From NCBI RefSeq assembly GCF_001544455.2, contig NZ_FCOC02000008.1, forward strand, positions 1-64,000: a stretch of DNA of 64,000 nucleotides. The letters run 5' to 3'. Within the stretch, counting starts at the first letter, position 1. Each line of letters begins with the position of its first letter. The notes under the pieces are model-generated. The model was not told where the DNA came from and searched no databases. It saw nothing but the letters and a program-made list of their open reading frames with translations. The position numbers and the translations under genes were made by a program. Source of the stretch: Caballeronia sordidicola. GTDB taxonomy: Bacteria; Pseudomonadota; Gammaproteobacteria; Burkholderiales; Burkholderiaceae. Of this stretch, positions 1 through 8,837 are shown one piece after another.

Positions 1-199
1 AAACAGAGATTGATAAAGTCAAAACCCGACATCTCTAAAAAGTTTGAACCCCGACATCTGAACTTAGCCTCGACATTTACCGACATTTGAACTTAACGGG
101 GACATTTACGTGTGCGAACTCGAGCGGCTCAAAGTGATTCAAGCTGTGATAGACCGGATGCTCAAGCTAAAGAAAACCGGATTCATTTGGCCTTCTTGA
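1..199 (+). mobile_element. Insertion-sequence end remnant with truncated transposase start
   Basis: Five GACAT(T/C)T units lie at 28-34, 53-59, 72-78, 82-88 and 101-107, embedded in similar flanks such as GAACTTA. Serially repeated ends of this sort are typical of some insertion-sequence families. Directly after them a GTG codon at 110 opens a 29-codon frame closed by TGA at 197-199, reading VCELERLKVIQAVIDRMLK and then diverging. This resembles the first helix of a helix-turn-helix transposase N-terminus. The rest of the transposase is missing, so this is a decayed end and not an active element. The family assignment is uncertain. Confidence 0.5.
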
Positions 200-380
200 G
201 TCCAAGACAATAATCGTCTGTCCACGCAGCCAGTCCCATTATTCGCGTTTCCCGACAGATGAATTCGCATTGCCTTCCTTTATCCACGACGTTGACATCC
301 CTAGGATTGACGCACTCGCAGGAACGGGAGAAACCCGTCGCGCCGCTCCTGTATTGCATGAACCCTAGGGAATCTTATCG
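200..380. other. Intergenic stretch before the first MFS gene
   Basis: No convincing gene is seen. A short open frame beginning near 259 has no family features. The stretch separates the insertion-sequence remnant from the first carrier gene and should contain its promoter. An AGGGAA ribosome-binding site at about 366-371 precedes the ATG at 381. Confidence 0.4.
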
Positions 381-1991
381 ATGCTCCAGCGCACCACGCA
401 TGCTTCTCCAACGGCGCCCTCGTCAAAACGAGCCAAAACCCTTGTTCTCATTGCGGTGATTTTGGCCTGCATCAGCTTGCCTCTGAGTCTTTCCGCGGGA
501 CCTGCCGCTCAGACATTCATCGGTCGAGACCTTGCGGGAGGCACCGTTGCGCTTTCCTGGATCACCAACGCGTTCATGCTCGCCTGCGGCAGCACCTTGA
601 TGGTGGCCGGCGCGCTTGCCGATCACTATGGCCGCAAGAAAATCTTCTTCATCGGCATGCTGGTCATGACGGTCGTTTCGCTTCTGATGCCGCTCGCCCC
701 AAGCGTCTTGTGGCTCGATTTCCTTCGCGTCCCGCATGGTCTTGCGGCGGCGTGCGCTTATGCCGGCGGCGTATCCATGCTGGCCCAGGAATTCGAAGGT
801 CCCGCACGCGTCAGGATTTTCAGCCTTATAGGAATCGCGTTTGGCGCAGGCCTGGCCTTTGGCCCGACTCTGGCCGGTATCCTGATCGCTTCTTTCAGTT
901 GGCATGCGGTCTTTCTCAGCAGTGCGCTTATCAGTGGTATTGCGCTGGTCCTGTGCATTTTCTTCATGACGGACAGCAAGAATCCTTCGGCGCATGGTCT
1001 TGACTGGGCAGGAGCCGGCACCTTCACCCTCATGTTGACGCTCTTCACCTTCGCAGTGGTTGAAGCCCCAGTGCATGGATGGACGAGTCCGCTCGTCCTG
1101 GGACTCTTTCTGGCGAGCGCTCTGGTGCTGGCCCTCTTTGTCGTGATCGAGATGAGAGTCTTGAATCCCATGCTCGATCTCAGCCTTTTTCGCTATCCGC
1201 GCTTCCTGGGCGCACAACTTCTGCCGCTTGCGACCGCGTATTCGTATATCGCGCTGCTGGTTATTCTGCCGCTGCGGTTCATCGGGATTGAAGGACTCAA
1301 TGCACTCGATGCTGGCATCCTGATGCTTTATTTCTCGGCGCCCCTGCTCTTTATTCCGTTCTTTTCGGCGATGCTTACCCGATTTATTCCGGTCGGCATC
1401 CTTTCGGGTCTGGGCATGCTCATCTCGGTCGCGGGCCTCTTTTTATTCACTCAGGTGCCACTCGGAGATCATGGCGTCCTGATGCGCATGGATCTGGTTT
1501 TGATCGGGCTGGGTGCTGCCATCCCATGGGGATTGATGGATAACCTCGCCGTCAGTGTCGTTCCCAGCGACAAAGCCGGTATGGCTGTTGGTATCTTCGG
1601 CGCCTTGCGCGTTTCGATTGATAGCACGGCCATGGCTATCGTAGGTTCGTTGCTGGCATTTTTTGCGCGCCAAACCCTGACCAGAATCAGGCCCGATCAG
1701 AATCCGGACACGCTGGCGTCAGGTGCAGCGCAGCTTGCTGCCGGAACGCTGGCGAAAGCCGGATCGATCCTTTCGGACTTCGATCATGCACACCTGCTTC
1801 TCGCCTATGACCTTGCGTTCAAGCAGCTTCTTTGGGTCGCGATTATCCTGACCCTGATTGCTGCCGTCCTGGTCTTTGCGCTGCTTGGGCGGGTTCGTTC
1901 CGACCACGGAGAAGTTAAAGCCGATAAGGAGGACGAAACGCATCGTGGGATAGCTGCGCCGTTGGCACAAGAATCGCCTGCCCTCGATTAA
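381..1991 (+). CDS. MFS transporter, DHA2 (EmrB/QacA-like) drug:H+ antiporter family
   Basis: This inner-membrane carrier of 536 residues probably has 14 transmembrane helices, as expected for the EmrB/QacA branch. The DHYGRKK loop after helix 2 (about residue 90) is the MFS signature between helices 2 and 3. The family exports drugs, dyes or organic acids using the proton gradient. The ATG at 381 follows an AGGGAA Shine-Dalgarno sequence at good spacing. The C-terminal tail after the last helix (about 505-536) is charged and cytoplasmic. No membrane-fusion (EmrA) or outer-membrane partner lies next to it, so it probably works alone. The substrate cannot be read from the sequence. Confidence 0.85.
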   Translation: MLQRTTHASPTAPSSKRAKTLVLIAVILACISLPLSLSAGPAAQTFIGRDLAGGTVALSWITNAFMLACGSTLMVAGALADHYGRKKIFFIGMLVMTVVSLLMPLAPSVLWLDFLRVPHGLAAACAYAGGVSMLAQEFEGPARVRIFSLIGIAFGAGLAFGPTLAGILIASFSWHAVFLSSALISGIALVLCIFFMTDSKNPSAHGLDWAGAGTFTLMLTLFTFAVVEAPVHGWTSPLVLGLFLASALVLALFVVIEMRVLNPMLDLSLFRYPRFLGAQLLPLATAYSYIALLVILPLRFIGIEGLNALDAGILMLYFSAPLLFIPFFSAMLTRFIPVGILSGLGMLISVAGLFLFTQVPLGDHGVLMRMDLVLIGLGAAIPWGLMDNLAVSVVPSDKAGMAVGIFGALRVSIDSTAMAIVGSLLAFFARQTLTRIRPDQNPDTLASGAAQLAAGTLAKAGSILSDFDHAHLLLAYDLAFKQLLWVAIILTLIAAVLVFALLGRVRSDHGEVKADKEDETHRGIAAPLAQESPALD

Positions 1992-2105
1992 TGAATTCCT
2001 GAGTAGCACCCCCGCGCTGAGTCATGCATTACTCCCTGCACTTAGGCCTCGGGGCAGCTAAATGCCCAAGGTCTTGCGCGAAACTCCGCATCATCTGCCC
2101 TGATC

Positions 2106-3275
2106 TCAGCCACGCGAAATATTCGGACGCACGCATAACAACGCCGCCACGGCGAGCGCTGCCGCCGCCGTCTCAAGCGACGTTGCGAACGAATGATGCG
2201 ATGTGTACATTGCATTGGCGACAAGCGGTCCGACTATCTGCCCAACGCCGAAGCACGCGGTCATCATTGCAAGAATGCTGATGCGCATGGTGTGCGCGAC
2301 GCGACGCGCGGCCAGCATCGCAATGGTCGCGGTGCCCATGAACGTCCCGCCTACGATCAATGCACTGCCAAGATACCCGATGGGGTTCGCAGCTAGCACC
2401 GGCAAGACAACGCCCACCGCCTGCAGCGCTAGATTCAGAAACAGTGCCCGCCTCGTGCCAAGCCGCATGTGGACCGCATGCCATACAAAGCACGACGGTA
2501 TGGCGCCCAGACCAAACAGTGCCCAGACCTGGATTGGATCGATTGAACCAATAGCGTCCCTGACGAAGAGCGGCAGATAGGTTGCTGTGATGATGTAGCC
2601 GAAGCCGGCAAGTCCATAGAGCGCTATCAGCGGTTTCGCGCCAAGCGCGGGAAAGGACTCGTGGCCGTGTAACGCAGCACGCGTTTGCGTGTCGTGGACC
2701 GGACGTGCATCGAGACCGGGTAGCGCAACTGCCCCGAGGACCACCGCACCGGCAGCCAATACCCACCAAAGTCCTGCGCTATGCAGGCCGGAAGCACGGC
2801 CGGCGACGAGCATTTCGGACGACAGCACAATGCCGATGCCCACGCCTGCATAGAGCATGGGCGCGCCGCGTGTGTGACCGCGATGCTGCAAGAGCCAGAG
2901 AGAAGCCGCCACCATGGTGACCGCGCTGACAGCGCCCGTCATCCCGCGCATGGCGATGATCAACCAGGGCGCATTCAACAACGCCGTCACACCGAGACAA
3001 ACCGCGATGCCCACAAGCGCAAGCATGCACAACCTGCGCGAGTGCCGCGGATGAACGGCCGCAGTCAGCAATGCCCCAGCCAGATAACCGGCATAGTTGG
3101 CGGAAGCGGCGAGCGTTCCCTGATGCACGGTAAGCACTGCATCGCTGACCATGACCGGGTAGATGCCTGTAAAAGCAAACCGTCCGAATCCCATTCCAAC
3201 CGCCATGACGAGCGCGGCAACCAGCGCGGCCATACCCTGGCCTGCAGTCGATGAAACCTGCCGGATCGTGCTCAT
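2106..3275 (-). CDS. YbfB/YjiJ family MFS transporter
   Basis: A 389-residue, 12-helix carrier with a GMGFGRFAFTGIYPVM segment in the first helix, a hallmark of the YbfB/YjiJ family. Members are presumed exporters or small-molecule permeases with unknown substrates. The frame is open further upstream, but the start is fixed by an ATGA overlap: the ATG at 3275 shares bases with the stop codon of the LysR gene at 3272-4180, so the two are translationally coupled. The longer frame would only read through the LysR gene antisense to no family match. The LysR partner probably controls it. Confidence 0.85.
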   Translation of the reverse strand: MSTIRQVSSTAGQGMAALVAALVMAVGMGFGRFAFTGIYPVMVSDAVLTVHQGTLAASANYAGYLAGALLTAAVHPRHSRRLCMLALVGIAVCLGVTALLNAPWLIIAMRGMTGAVSAVTMVAASLWLLQHRGHTRGAPMLYAGVGIGIVLSSEMLVAGRASGLHSAGLWWVLAAGAVVLGAVALPGLDARPVHDTQTRAALHGHESFPALGAKPLIALYGLAGFGYIITATYLPLFVRDAIGSIDPIQVWALFGLGAIPSCFVWHAVHMRLGTRRALFLNLALQAVGVVLPVLAANPIGYLGSALIVGGTFMGTATIAMLAARRVAHTMRISILAMMTACFGVGQIVGPLVANAMYTSHHSFATSLETAAAALAVAALLCVRPNISRG

Positions 3276-4180
3276 GACAATGCCCCTTTGGTGGACCGAA
3301 GCTTTGGCATGAATGGCGTAAGCGCCTCGCGCAGTGCGTTGTATGCAGCGGTCTGATATCCACTTCGATAGACCAGCCACGTATCCACTTTCGCGACGAC
3401 GTGTGTGCGGAACTTCGGTGGTTCGCGCAGCAGCTCGAGCACGCTGCGCGGTACGAGCGACACGCATCCCCCCGCCGCTACGCATGCGAGCATGCTGTGA
3501 TACGAACCGACCTCCTGGATGTCGGGTGGCGATGCGCCCTGCCCGAGCCACTCTTCGGCGAGCACGCGATAACTGCAGCCCTGCGCGAATGCGGCAAGCG
3601 AACGCACGGCAACGTCCTCGCCCCGGCGAACCACGCCATGTCCGGGCGGCAGCACCAGCAGTATCTCTTCGCGAAAGACCGGTTCGCCGTGAAGTCCCGC
3701 AGCCTCCAGATCCGATGCCGATGTCATGTCGCCACAAGGCGGCAACGCCGCGAACGCGCAATCGATGAGACCAGTGCTCACTTGTTCAAGCAACTGCCTG
3801 GAAGGCGCCGTCGAGATCCGGAGCTGGACCTCCGGATACTGGACGTGAAGCGCTGCAAGCGGACCGGGTAAACGAGCCGCCGCCGTACTTTCCATGGTGC
3901 CGATCCTGAGCGTGCCCGACGGTGCTTGCGGGGCGAGCACCTGCCGCGCTTCGTCGGCAAGCGCGAGCATGCGGTTCGCATAGCCGAGAAAGCGTTCGCC
4001 TTCGGCACTTAGCGTCAGCCGATTGCCATCGCGCCGAAACAGCGCAACACCCAGCTCTTCTTCCAACTGCTGGATTCGCGTCGTGACGTTCGATTGCACC
4101 CGGCCAAGCCGCTTGGCCGCGCGGGTCACGCTGAGTTCGGCGGCAACGACACAAAAAATGTCGAGAGTCGTATGGTCCAC
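3272..4180 (-). CDS. LysR-family transcriptional regulator
   Basis: 302 residues, the standard LysR length. The N-terminal winged helix-turn-helix covers residues 1-60 and includes SVTRAAKRLGRVQSNVTTRI. The rest is a periplasmic-binding-like effector domain. The gene overlaps the downstream MFS gene by ATGA and diverges from another MFS gene at 4298. It may therefore regulate both, through the palindrome at 4186-4198. The inducer is unknown. Confidence 0.9.
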   Translation of the reverse strand: MDHTTLDIFCVVAAELSVTRAAKRLGRVQSNVTTRIQQLEEELGVALFRRDGNRLTLSAEGERFLGYANRMLALADEARQVLAPQAPSGTLRIGTMESTAAARLPGPLAALHVQYPEVQLRISTAPSRQLLEQVSTGLIDCAFAALPPCGDMTSASDLEAAGLHGEPVFREEILLVLPPGHGVVRRGEDVAVRSLAAFAQGCSYRVLAEEWLGQGASPPDIQEVGSYHSMLACVAAGGCVSLVPRSVLELLREPPKFRTHVVAKVDTWLVYRSGYQTAAYNALREALTPFMPKLRSTKGALS

Positions 4181-4185
4181 TTAAA

Positions 4186-4198
4186 TCTCTGATAGAGA
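4186..4198. promoter_or_regulatory. Putative LysR operator between divergent genes
   Basis: TCTCT-GAT-AGAGA is a perfect inverted repeat with five-base arms. It lies six bases upstream of the LysR start at 4180 and about 100 bases before the divergent MFS start at 4298. A second AATAGAGATAA half-like copy follows near 4221-4231. The position fits autoregulation plus control of the neighbour. Function is inferred. Confidence 0.45.
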
Positions 4199-4297
4199 AC
4201 GATGTAAACATATTATTCCCAAATAGAGATAATATGCAAGCCACGTACTTCTTTTCGCGGTCACTGATCAACGCTCCCACGGACAATCGAGGTTTCC

Positions 4298-5533
4298 ATG
4301 AATCAGCAAGCAGCCGGCGTACTCAGCTATGCCGAGCGCAACGCGCCTTATTGGCGGCGCAATCTTTTCGTCTGCGTGTTCGGATCCTTCACGACCCTGC
4401 TGAGCCTGAGTATGTTGTTGCCGTTCCTTCCGCTATACGTCGAGCAGTTGGGCGTGCGAACGCCATCGGCAATCGTGCAGTGGTCGGGCGTCGCCTTTGG
4501 CGCGACGTTTTTTGGCACTGCGATTACGGCACCGCTCTGGGGCCGTCTTGCCGACCGGTACGGGCGCAAGCCAATGCTGGTGCGCGCGGCGCTCGGCATG
4601 GCTGTCGTGATGTCCTTGATCGGCCTGGTTCATAACCTGACCGAGCTTGTCGTGCTGCGTTTGATGGCCGGATTGATTGGCGGTTACGCATCCGCGTCAA
4701 TAGTCATGGTCGGCACACAAGTTCCGCGCGAACGTTCAGGATGGGCGCTCGGCGTGCTGTCTACAGGTGCGCTCGCCGGCAATCTCGTGGGGCCGCTGGT
4801 CGGCGGCTTTCTGCCTACATGGGTCGGCATCCGCGGAACGTTCTTCGTAGGCGGCGCGATCATTGCGGTCGCTGCCATTCTCACCATCTTCGTGGTCCGG
4901 GAGAACTTCGATCGCGCCATCGACACAAGGAAACGGACCAACCCGGGTGTGGCGTCGTTGCCATCCGTCAATCGCGGGGTGATCGCCGTGTTGCTCGTGA
5001 CGGCAATGATGGTGTTGCTGGCAAACATGTCGATAGAACCGATCATTACCGTCTTCATCGAAGAACTCGGCGTGGCCGGAGATCACGTTTCACGCATGGC
5101 AGGCATTGTGATGGCGGCCTCGGCGTTCGGCAGCATGCTGACCGCCGCACGGCTTGGCGCCCTCGCTGACCGGATTGGAAGCGCCAGGGTAATCATTGGA
5201 TGTCTGGCCGCAACGGCCGTGGTCCTCGTGCCGCAGGCGTTTGTCACCCAATGGTGGCAGCTTGCCATTCTTCGCGGCCTGATGGGCATGTCGCTTGCCG
5301 GATTGCTTCCATCGATTGCGAAGGAAGTGCGGCATGCAGTTGCCGATCACAACTCGGGCAAGACCCTCGGATTCCTGCAGTCCGCTCAATTCAGCGGACA
5401 GGTCATTGGTCCGTTGATTGGCGGCCAGATTGGCGCACATGTCAGCTTGCGCGCTGTGTTTTTTGTGACTGCAGCCCTGCTGCTCGTTTGCGCGGGTTTG
5501 AACGGGTGGACGAGGCGCGAAACCGTGAGATAG
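4298..5533 (+). CDS. MFS transporter, MdtG-like multidrug efflux carrier
   Basis: A 411-residue, 12-helix carrier. The loop after helix 2 reads GRLADRYGRKPML (about residues 80-92), the classical MFS motif. The motif-C-like GNLVGPLVGG segment in helix 5 points to the antiporter (drug efflux) branch, and the overall layout resembles MdtG. It exports its substrate against protons. The gene is divergent from the LysR gene at 4180 and ends just before a strong hairpin at 5548-5570, so it is monocistronic. The natural substrate is unknown. Confidence 0.8.
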   Translation: MNQQAAGVLSYAERNAPYWRRNLFVCVFGSFTTLLSLSMLLPFLPLYVEQLGVRTPSAIVQWSGVAFGATFFGTAITAPLWGRLADRYGRKPMLVRAALGMAVVMSLIGLVHNLTELVVLRLMAGLIGGYASASIVMVGTQVPRERSGWALGVLSTGALAGNLVGPLVGGFLPTWVGIRGTFFVGGAIIAVAAILTIFVVRENFDRAIDTRKRTNPGVASLPSVNRGVIAVLLVTAMMVLLANMSIEPIITVFIEELGVAGDHVSRMAGIVMAASAFGSMLTAARLGALADRIGSARVIIGCLAATAVVLVPQAFVTQWWQLAILRGLMGMSLAGLLPSIAKEVRHAVADHNSGKTLGFLQSAQFSGQVIGPLIGGQIGAHVSLRAVFFVTAALLLVCAGLNGWTRRETVR

Positions 5534-5547
5534 AAATGGCAAGGCGA

Positions 5548-5580
5548 GTTCGCTTCAGCGTGAAGCGAACGTGCTGTTTT
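5548..5580 (+). terminator. Rho-independent terminator
   Basis: The ten-base stem GTTCGCTTCA / TGAAGCGAAC (5548-5557 and 5561-5570) has a GCG loop and is followed by GTGCTGTTTT. It lies 14 bases after the MFS stop and before the convergent gene that ends at 5596, so it could serve both strands. Confidence 0.7.
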
Positions 5581-5595
5581 CATGCGAGCGCGTGC

Positions 5596-6414
5596 TCAAC
5601 CGCCAAATTGTGCGTTCAGCGTCTTGCCGGGCGCCGCGCCCTCAAACCCATCGAAACGCCCTTCTGCCAGCAACTCGGCTGCACGCATGAAACCTCCCCA
5701 TGCCGCGCGCGCCAGCGCGCCTCCCACGCTCACGCGCCGCACGCCGAGGGCCGCGATCTCGTCCACGGTCAACTCGCTCGCAGACCCAACCAGCAGATTG
5801 ACCGGCTTTGGCGCAACCGCCGCGACTACGGCCGCAATCTGTTCACGCGTGCTGATTCCCGGCGCATACAAGCAATCCGCGCCCGCGTCCGAATACGCTT
5901 TTAATCTCGCGATAGCATCCGCCAGATCCGGCCGCCCGGCGATGAAATTTTCCGCGCGGCCCACGAGCAAGGTGTCCCCGCCTGCTGCATTGATCGCCCT
6001 TCGCGCAGCCCGCAATCGCTCGACCGCAACGTCGATGCTATATAGCGGTTCGTCGGCATTGCCCGTCGAATCTTCGATCGACAATCCGGCCGCGCCTGTC
6101 TCGATTGCCAGGCGTACGCTTTCGGCGACGCCGTTGGCATCGGTGGCATAGCCGCTTTCGAAGTCCGCGTTGACCGGCAAATCGGTCGATGCAACCATGT
6201 TCCGCAGATGCGTCAGGATCAGGTCGCGCGCGACGGTGTCGTCCGCGTGTCCCTGCGACCATGCGAAGCCGGAACTGGTGGTCGCCAGGGCCTTGAAGCC
6301 GAGGCTTTGCAGATACCGTGCGCTGCCGACGTCCCAGGGATTGGGGATCACGAAACAGCCTTCTTCATGAAGGGTACGAAATACAGCGCGTTTTTCGGCA
6401 ATAGATCGGGTCAT
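5596..6414 (-). CDS. Isocitrate lyase/PEP mutase superfamily protein
   Basis: A 272-residue TIM-barrel enzyme of the PEP mutase/isocitrate lyase superfamily. The metal-binding NADFESGYA segment (about residues 80-88) and the following GLSIEDSTG strand are present. The KKCGH catalytic loop of true isocitrate lyase is absent, so that activity is unlikely. Family members act on C-C or C-P bonds of small 2-oxo or hydroxy acids, for example oxaloacetate decarboxylase, methylisocitrate lyase or phosphonopyruvate hydrolase. The start at 6414 (MTRSIAEKR) begins the conserved fold. A longer open frame upstream lacks family similarity. It is in tandem with a LysR gene at 6530-7426. The exact substrate is unknown. 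Confidence 0.75.
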   Translation of the reverse strand: MTRSIAEKRAVFRTLHEEGCFVIPNPWDVGSARYLQSLGFKALATTSSGFAWSQGHADDTVARDLILTHLRNMVASTDLPVNADFESGYATDANGVAESVRLAIETGAAGLSIEDSTGNADEPLYSIDVAVERLRAARRAINAAGGDTLLVGRAENFIAGRPDLADAIARLKAYSDAGADCLYAPGISTREQIAAVVAAVAPKPVNLLVGSASELTVDEIAALGVRRVSVGGALARAAWGGFMRAAELLAEGRFDGFEGAAPGKTLNAQFGG

Positions 6415-6529
6415 TTGAAGTCTCACTATTAGCGCATGAAAGTCGGGCGGTTGCCCTGAGAGGAATACTAAGCGCTTCCTTCTCCACTGTGCGATTTTCG
6501 CGGTAATGCGCTCCACGCGGGGCGAATCA

Positions 6530-7426
6530 TCAAGCAGTCCGCGCTTCACACGTTCGCAATGGACGCTCGACCGGCGTATCGAGGACAAGCCGGCCGAACT
6601 CCTTAGCTGCCAGCGTCTTTTCACCCTTGCCCCACAGCAGCCTGAATTCGGCCTCGGGCAATGCGGGCAGGCCGTACTGCCCGTCGATGACGGCGATCCC
6701 CGGTTCCAGATCGTCACGCGTGAACACGGTAACGCCCAGTCCCGCCATCACGGCCGCACGAATGCCCGATTGACTCGACGACGTAAACGCCACATGCCAG
6801 TCCACGGCCAGGGCATCGAGCGTTTCGACAGCCACGCGCCGGTTCACGCAAGGCGCGGGAAAAAACGCCATCGGCAGCGACGCACCCTCGCGCAGTTCAA
6901 CCGATTCAGCCGCGACCCAGACAAAACGCGTGCGGCGCAACACGATGCCTTCGTCACCGCTCTTGCGCTTATGGTCGCGTACGCACAAGACCACGGCGAG
7001 ATCGAGTTCCTGCGCGTCGACCATGGCTTCCGAATCGATACTCATGCCAACACTGACATCGAGCCTCACGTTCGGAAATGCCCGCGAGAATTGTGTCAGC
7101 AACACGGGCAGGCGTTCGCCCATGAAAATATCGGGCGCGCCGAAACGCACCACGCCTGATGCCGGCGACGAATGAAAGCGCTGCGTAACCGCCTGCATTG
7201 CGTCGAGTATTTGGGTGGCATACCGCAGGAAATCCGCACCGTCTTCCGTCAGCGTGAGCGCGCGCGTCGTTCGATAAAGCAACAGCCTGCCAACTTCTTC
7301 TTCGAGCCGGCGGATCTGGTGGCTAATCGCAGATTGCGTGAGATTCAAGCGCCGCGCGGCCTTGGTGAAGCCGCCCGCTTCGGTGACAGCAATAAATGCA
7401 CGCAGCAAGGCAGGATCGAGATTCAC
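6530..7426 (-). CDS. LysR-family transcriptional regulator
   Basis: 298 residues from a GTG start at 7426. The N-terminal helix-turn-helix (FTKAARRLNLTQSAISHQI, about residues 18-36) is followed by the effector-binding domain. An alternative upstream start would add about 30 residues not typical of LysR proteins and would overlap the palindrome at 7446-7475. It is divergent from the MFS gene at 7546, the usual regulator-target arrangement, and may also affect the lyase-family gene downstream. The effector is unknown. Confidence 0.88.
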   Translation of the reverse strand: MNLDPALLRAFIAVTEAGGFTKAARRLNLTQSAISHQIRRLEEEVGRLLLYRTTRALTLTEDGADFLRYATQILDAMQAVTQRFHSSPASGVVRFGAPDIFMGERLPVLLTQFSRAFPNVRLDVSVGMSIDSEAMVDAQELDLAVVLCVRDHKRKSGDEGIVLRRTRFVWVAAESVELREGASLPMAFFPAPCVNRRVAVETLDALAVDWHVAFTSSSQSGIRAAVMAGLGVTVFTRDDLEPGIAVIDGQYGLPALPEAEFRLLWGKGEKTLAAKEFGRLVLDTPVERPLRTCEARTA

Positions 7427-7445
7427 GATAAATCCGATGATGAAG

Positions 7446-7475
7446 TGATTTAATGAATGATAGTAAATTAAATCA
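7446..7475. promoter_or_regulatory. Putative LysR operator, 9-bp arm palindrome
   Basis: TGATTTAAT (7446-7454) and ATTAAATCA (7467-7475) are perfect inverted repeats separated by 12 bases. They lie in the divergent LysR/MFS intergenic region, 20 bases upstream of the GTG start at 7426. The AT-rich context also suits promoter elements. Its role as the LysR binding site is inferred from position. Confidence 0.6.
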
Positions 7476-7545
7476 TTTCCGTCATGGCGGTGATTTGCCG
7501 AGAATGGGACTGACACTTTCGTACATCCTTTTCCGGTAGATCCTC

Positions 7546-8808
7546 ATGGATGATTCGCGTCACGGCTTGCGGCCCGTCGTGCTCACACTGCTGTTGAGCG
7601 CCGTGATTGCCGCGACCTATGGCTTCGGCGTCTATCTGTTTCCGGTCGTATTGCCGGAAATGAAACACGAGATCGGCTTCGGCTACGCGCAGGCCGGCTA
7701 TATCACCGCAGCCAGGCAGATTGCGAATGTCGCGATGGCCTTGCTGTCCGGGCTCGCCGCATCGCGTTTTGGCGCGGCCAGAGTCATGCTCGCGGCCACC
7801 GCACTCTCGGCCGTGGGACTTGCGTGTCTGGCATTCGCTCAAGACGCGTGGCTCGTGGGCGTGGTGATGGTTGCACTCAACGCATGTGCGGCGGCGACCT
7901 GGGTTCCCATGATGGCGCTCGTTGCTCCATTGATCGATGAACGGCATCAGGCAAAAGCCATCGGCGTGATTGGCAGCGGCACCAACTATGGCGTACTGCT
8001 CAACGGCCTTTTGGTGCCGGCGTTGATGGCGTTATGGGGATGGCGTTCAGTCTGGCTCGCAACCGCATTGCTTACGGCGGCACTCAGCGTTGTGATCGTG
8101 CTGCTGTTTGCGCGGCTCGGTACGTCAAGGCAAGCGGCGAGCGCCCGGCCACGGACAACACGTCCGCGCATGGAAGTACGCTCGATGCTGTCGCGGCGCT
8201 GGCTGCTCGTCTATGCCATTGCGCTGCTGTCGGGCTTCGCGGGCGTTCCCTTCGTCACCTACTTCTCGGCTTACGCACACGACGACCTGCATCTCGGACT
8301 CAACGTCACCGCGCATGCCTGGGCCCTGGTAGGGCTCGCCGGTGCGGTGAGCGGCCTGGCGCTCGGCATGATTGGCGACGCACGATCCGCTGCCGGACAA
8401 CGGCAACGCGACGGCATGCGCACGGCGCTGATAAGCGCAAGCATCCTGTTGCTGTGCGCATCGGCGATAACAGCATCGCGGCCCGGCGTTCTTGCGCTGA
8501 TGATCGCGGCGGTCGCGTTCGGCTTTTCGTTCTTTCCGCTTTTCGGACTGCTTCATGCTTATGTTGGCAAGACGAGCGCGCCGGCATTCGCGGCTATTGT
8601 TTGCGGCGTCTGCGAAGCGTCGTTTGGTGTGGGCGGCGCAGCGGGCAACCTGATCGGTGGCCTGTGCAAGAGCGTATCCGGATCGTTTCAACCGGTTTAT
8701 GTCTGCGCCGCCATTGCTTCCCTTCTTGTTGTGGGACTGACGTGGTTTGTGCCGGGCGTGCGGCGAGCGCCACAGGCCAACCCATGCGCGCTCGCGAACT
8801 TGCGTTGA
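7546..8808 (+). CDS. MFS transporter (YbfB/YjiJ or CynX-like)
   Basis: A 420-residue, 12-helix carrier opening with a YGFGVYLFPVVLPEM segment in helix 1. The general layout fits the YbfB/YjiJ and CynX-like carriers. The ATG at 7546 directly follows the regulatory region shared with the divergent LysR gene. It converges with the molybdenum oxidoreductase operon, leaving only 29 bases between stops. The substrate is not deducible. The neighbouring regulator suggests an inducible small acid or aromatic compound. Confidence 0.8.
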   Translation: MDDSRHGLRPVVLTLLLSAVIAATYGFGVYLFPVVLPEMKHEIGFGYAQAGYITAARQIANVAMALLSGLAASRFGAARVMLAATALSAVGLACLAFAQDAWLVGVVMVALNACAAATWVPMMALVAPLIDERHQAKAIGVIGSGTNYGVLLNGLLVPALMALWGWRSVWLATALLTAALSVVIVLLFARLGTSRQAASARPRTTRPRMEVRSMLSRRWLLVYAIALLSGFAGVPFVTYFSAYAHDDLHLGLNVTAHAWALVGLAGAVSGLALGMIGDARSAAGQRQRDGMRTALISASILLLCASAITASRPGVLALMIAAVAFGFSFFPLFGLLHAYVGKTSAPAFAAIVCGVCEASFGVGGAAGNLIGGLCKSVSGSFQPVYVCAAIASLLVVGLTWFVPGVRRAPQANPCALANLR

Positions 8809-8837
8809 AGGTCGAAAGTCGAAAGTTCGAATACCGC

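Noticed and set aside
423..1217. 264-codon open frame opposite the first MFS gene
   Set aside because: Antisense to a 14-helix carrier; charged composition mirrors the hydrophobic codons of the real gene.
6415..6717. Upstream extension of the PEP mutase-family gene
   Set aside because: The added 100 residues lack similarity to the family and precede the standard N-terminus at 6414.
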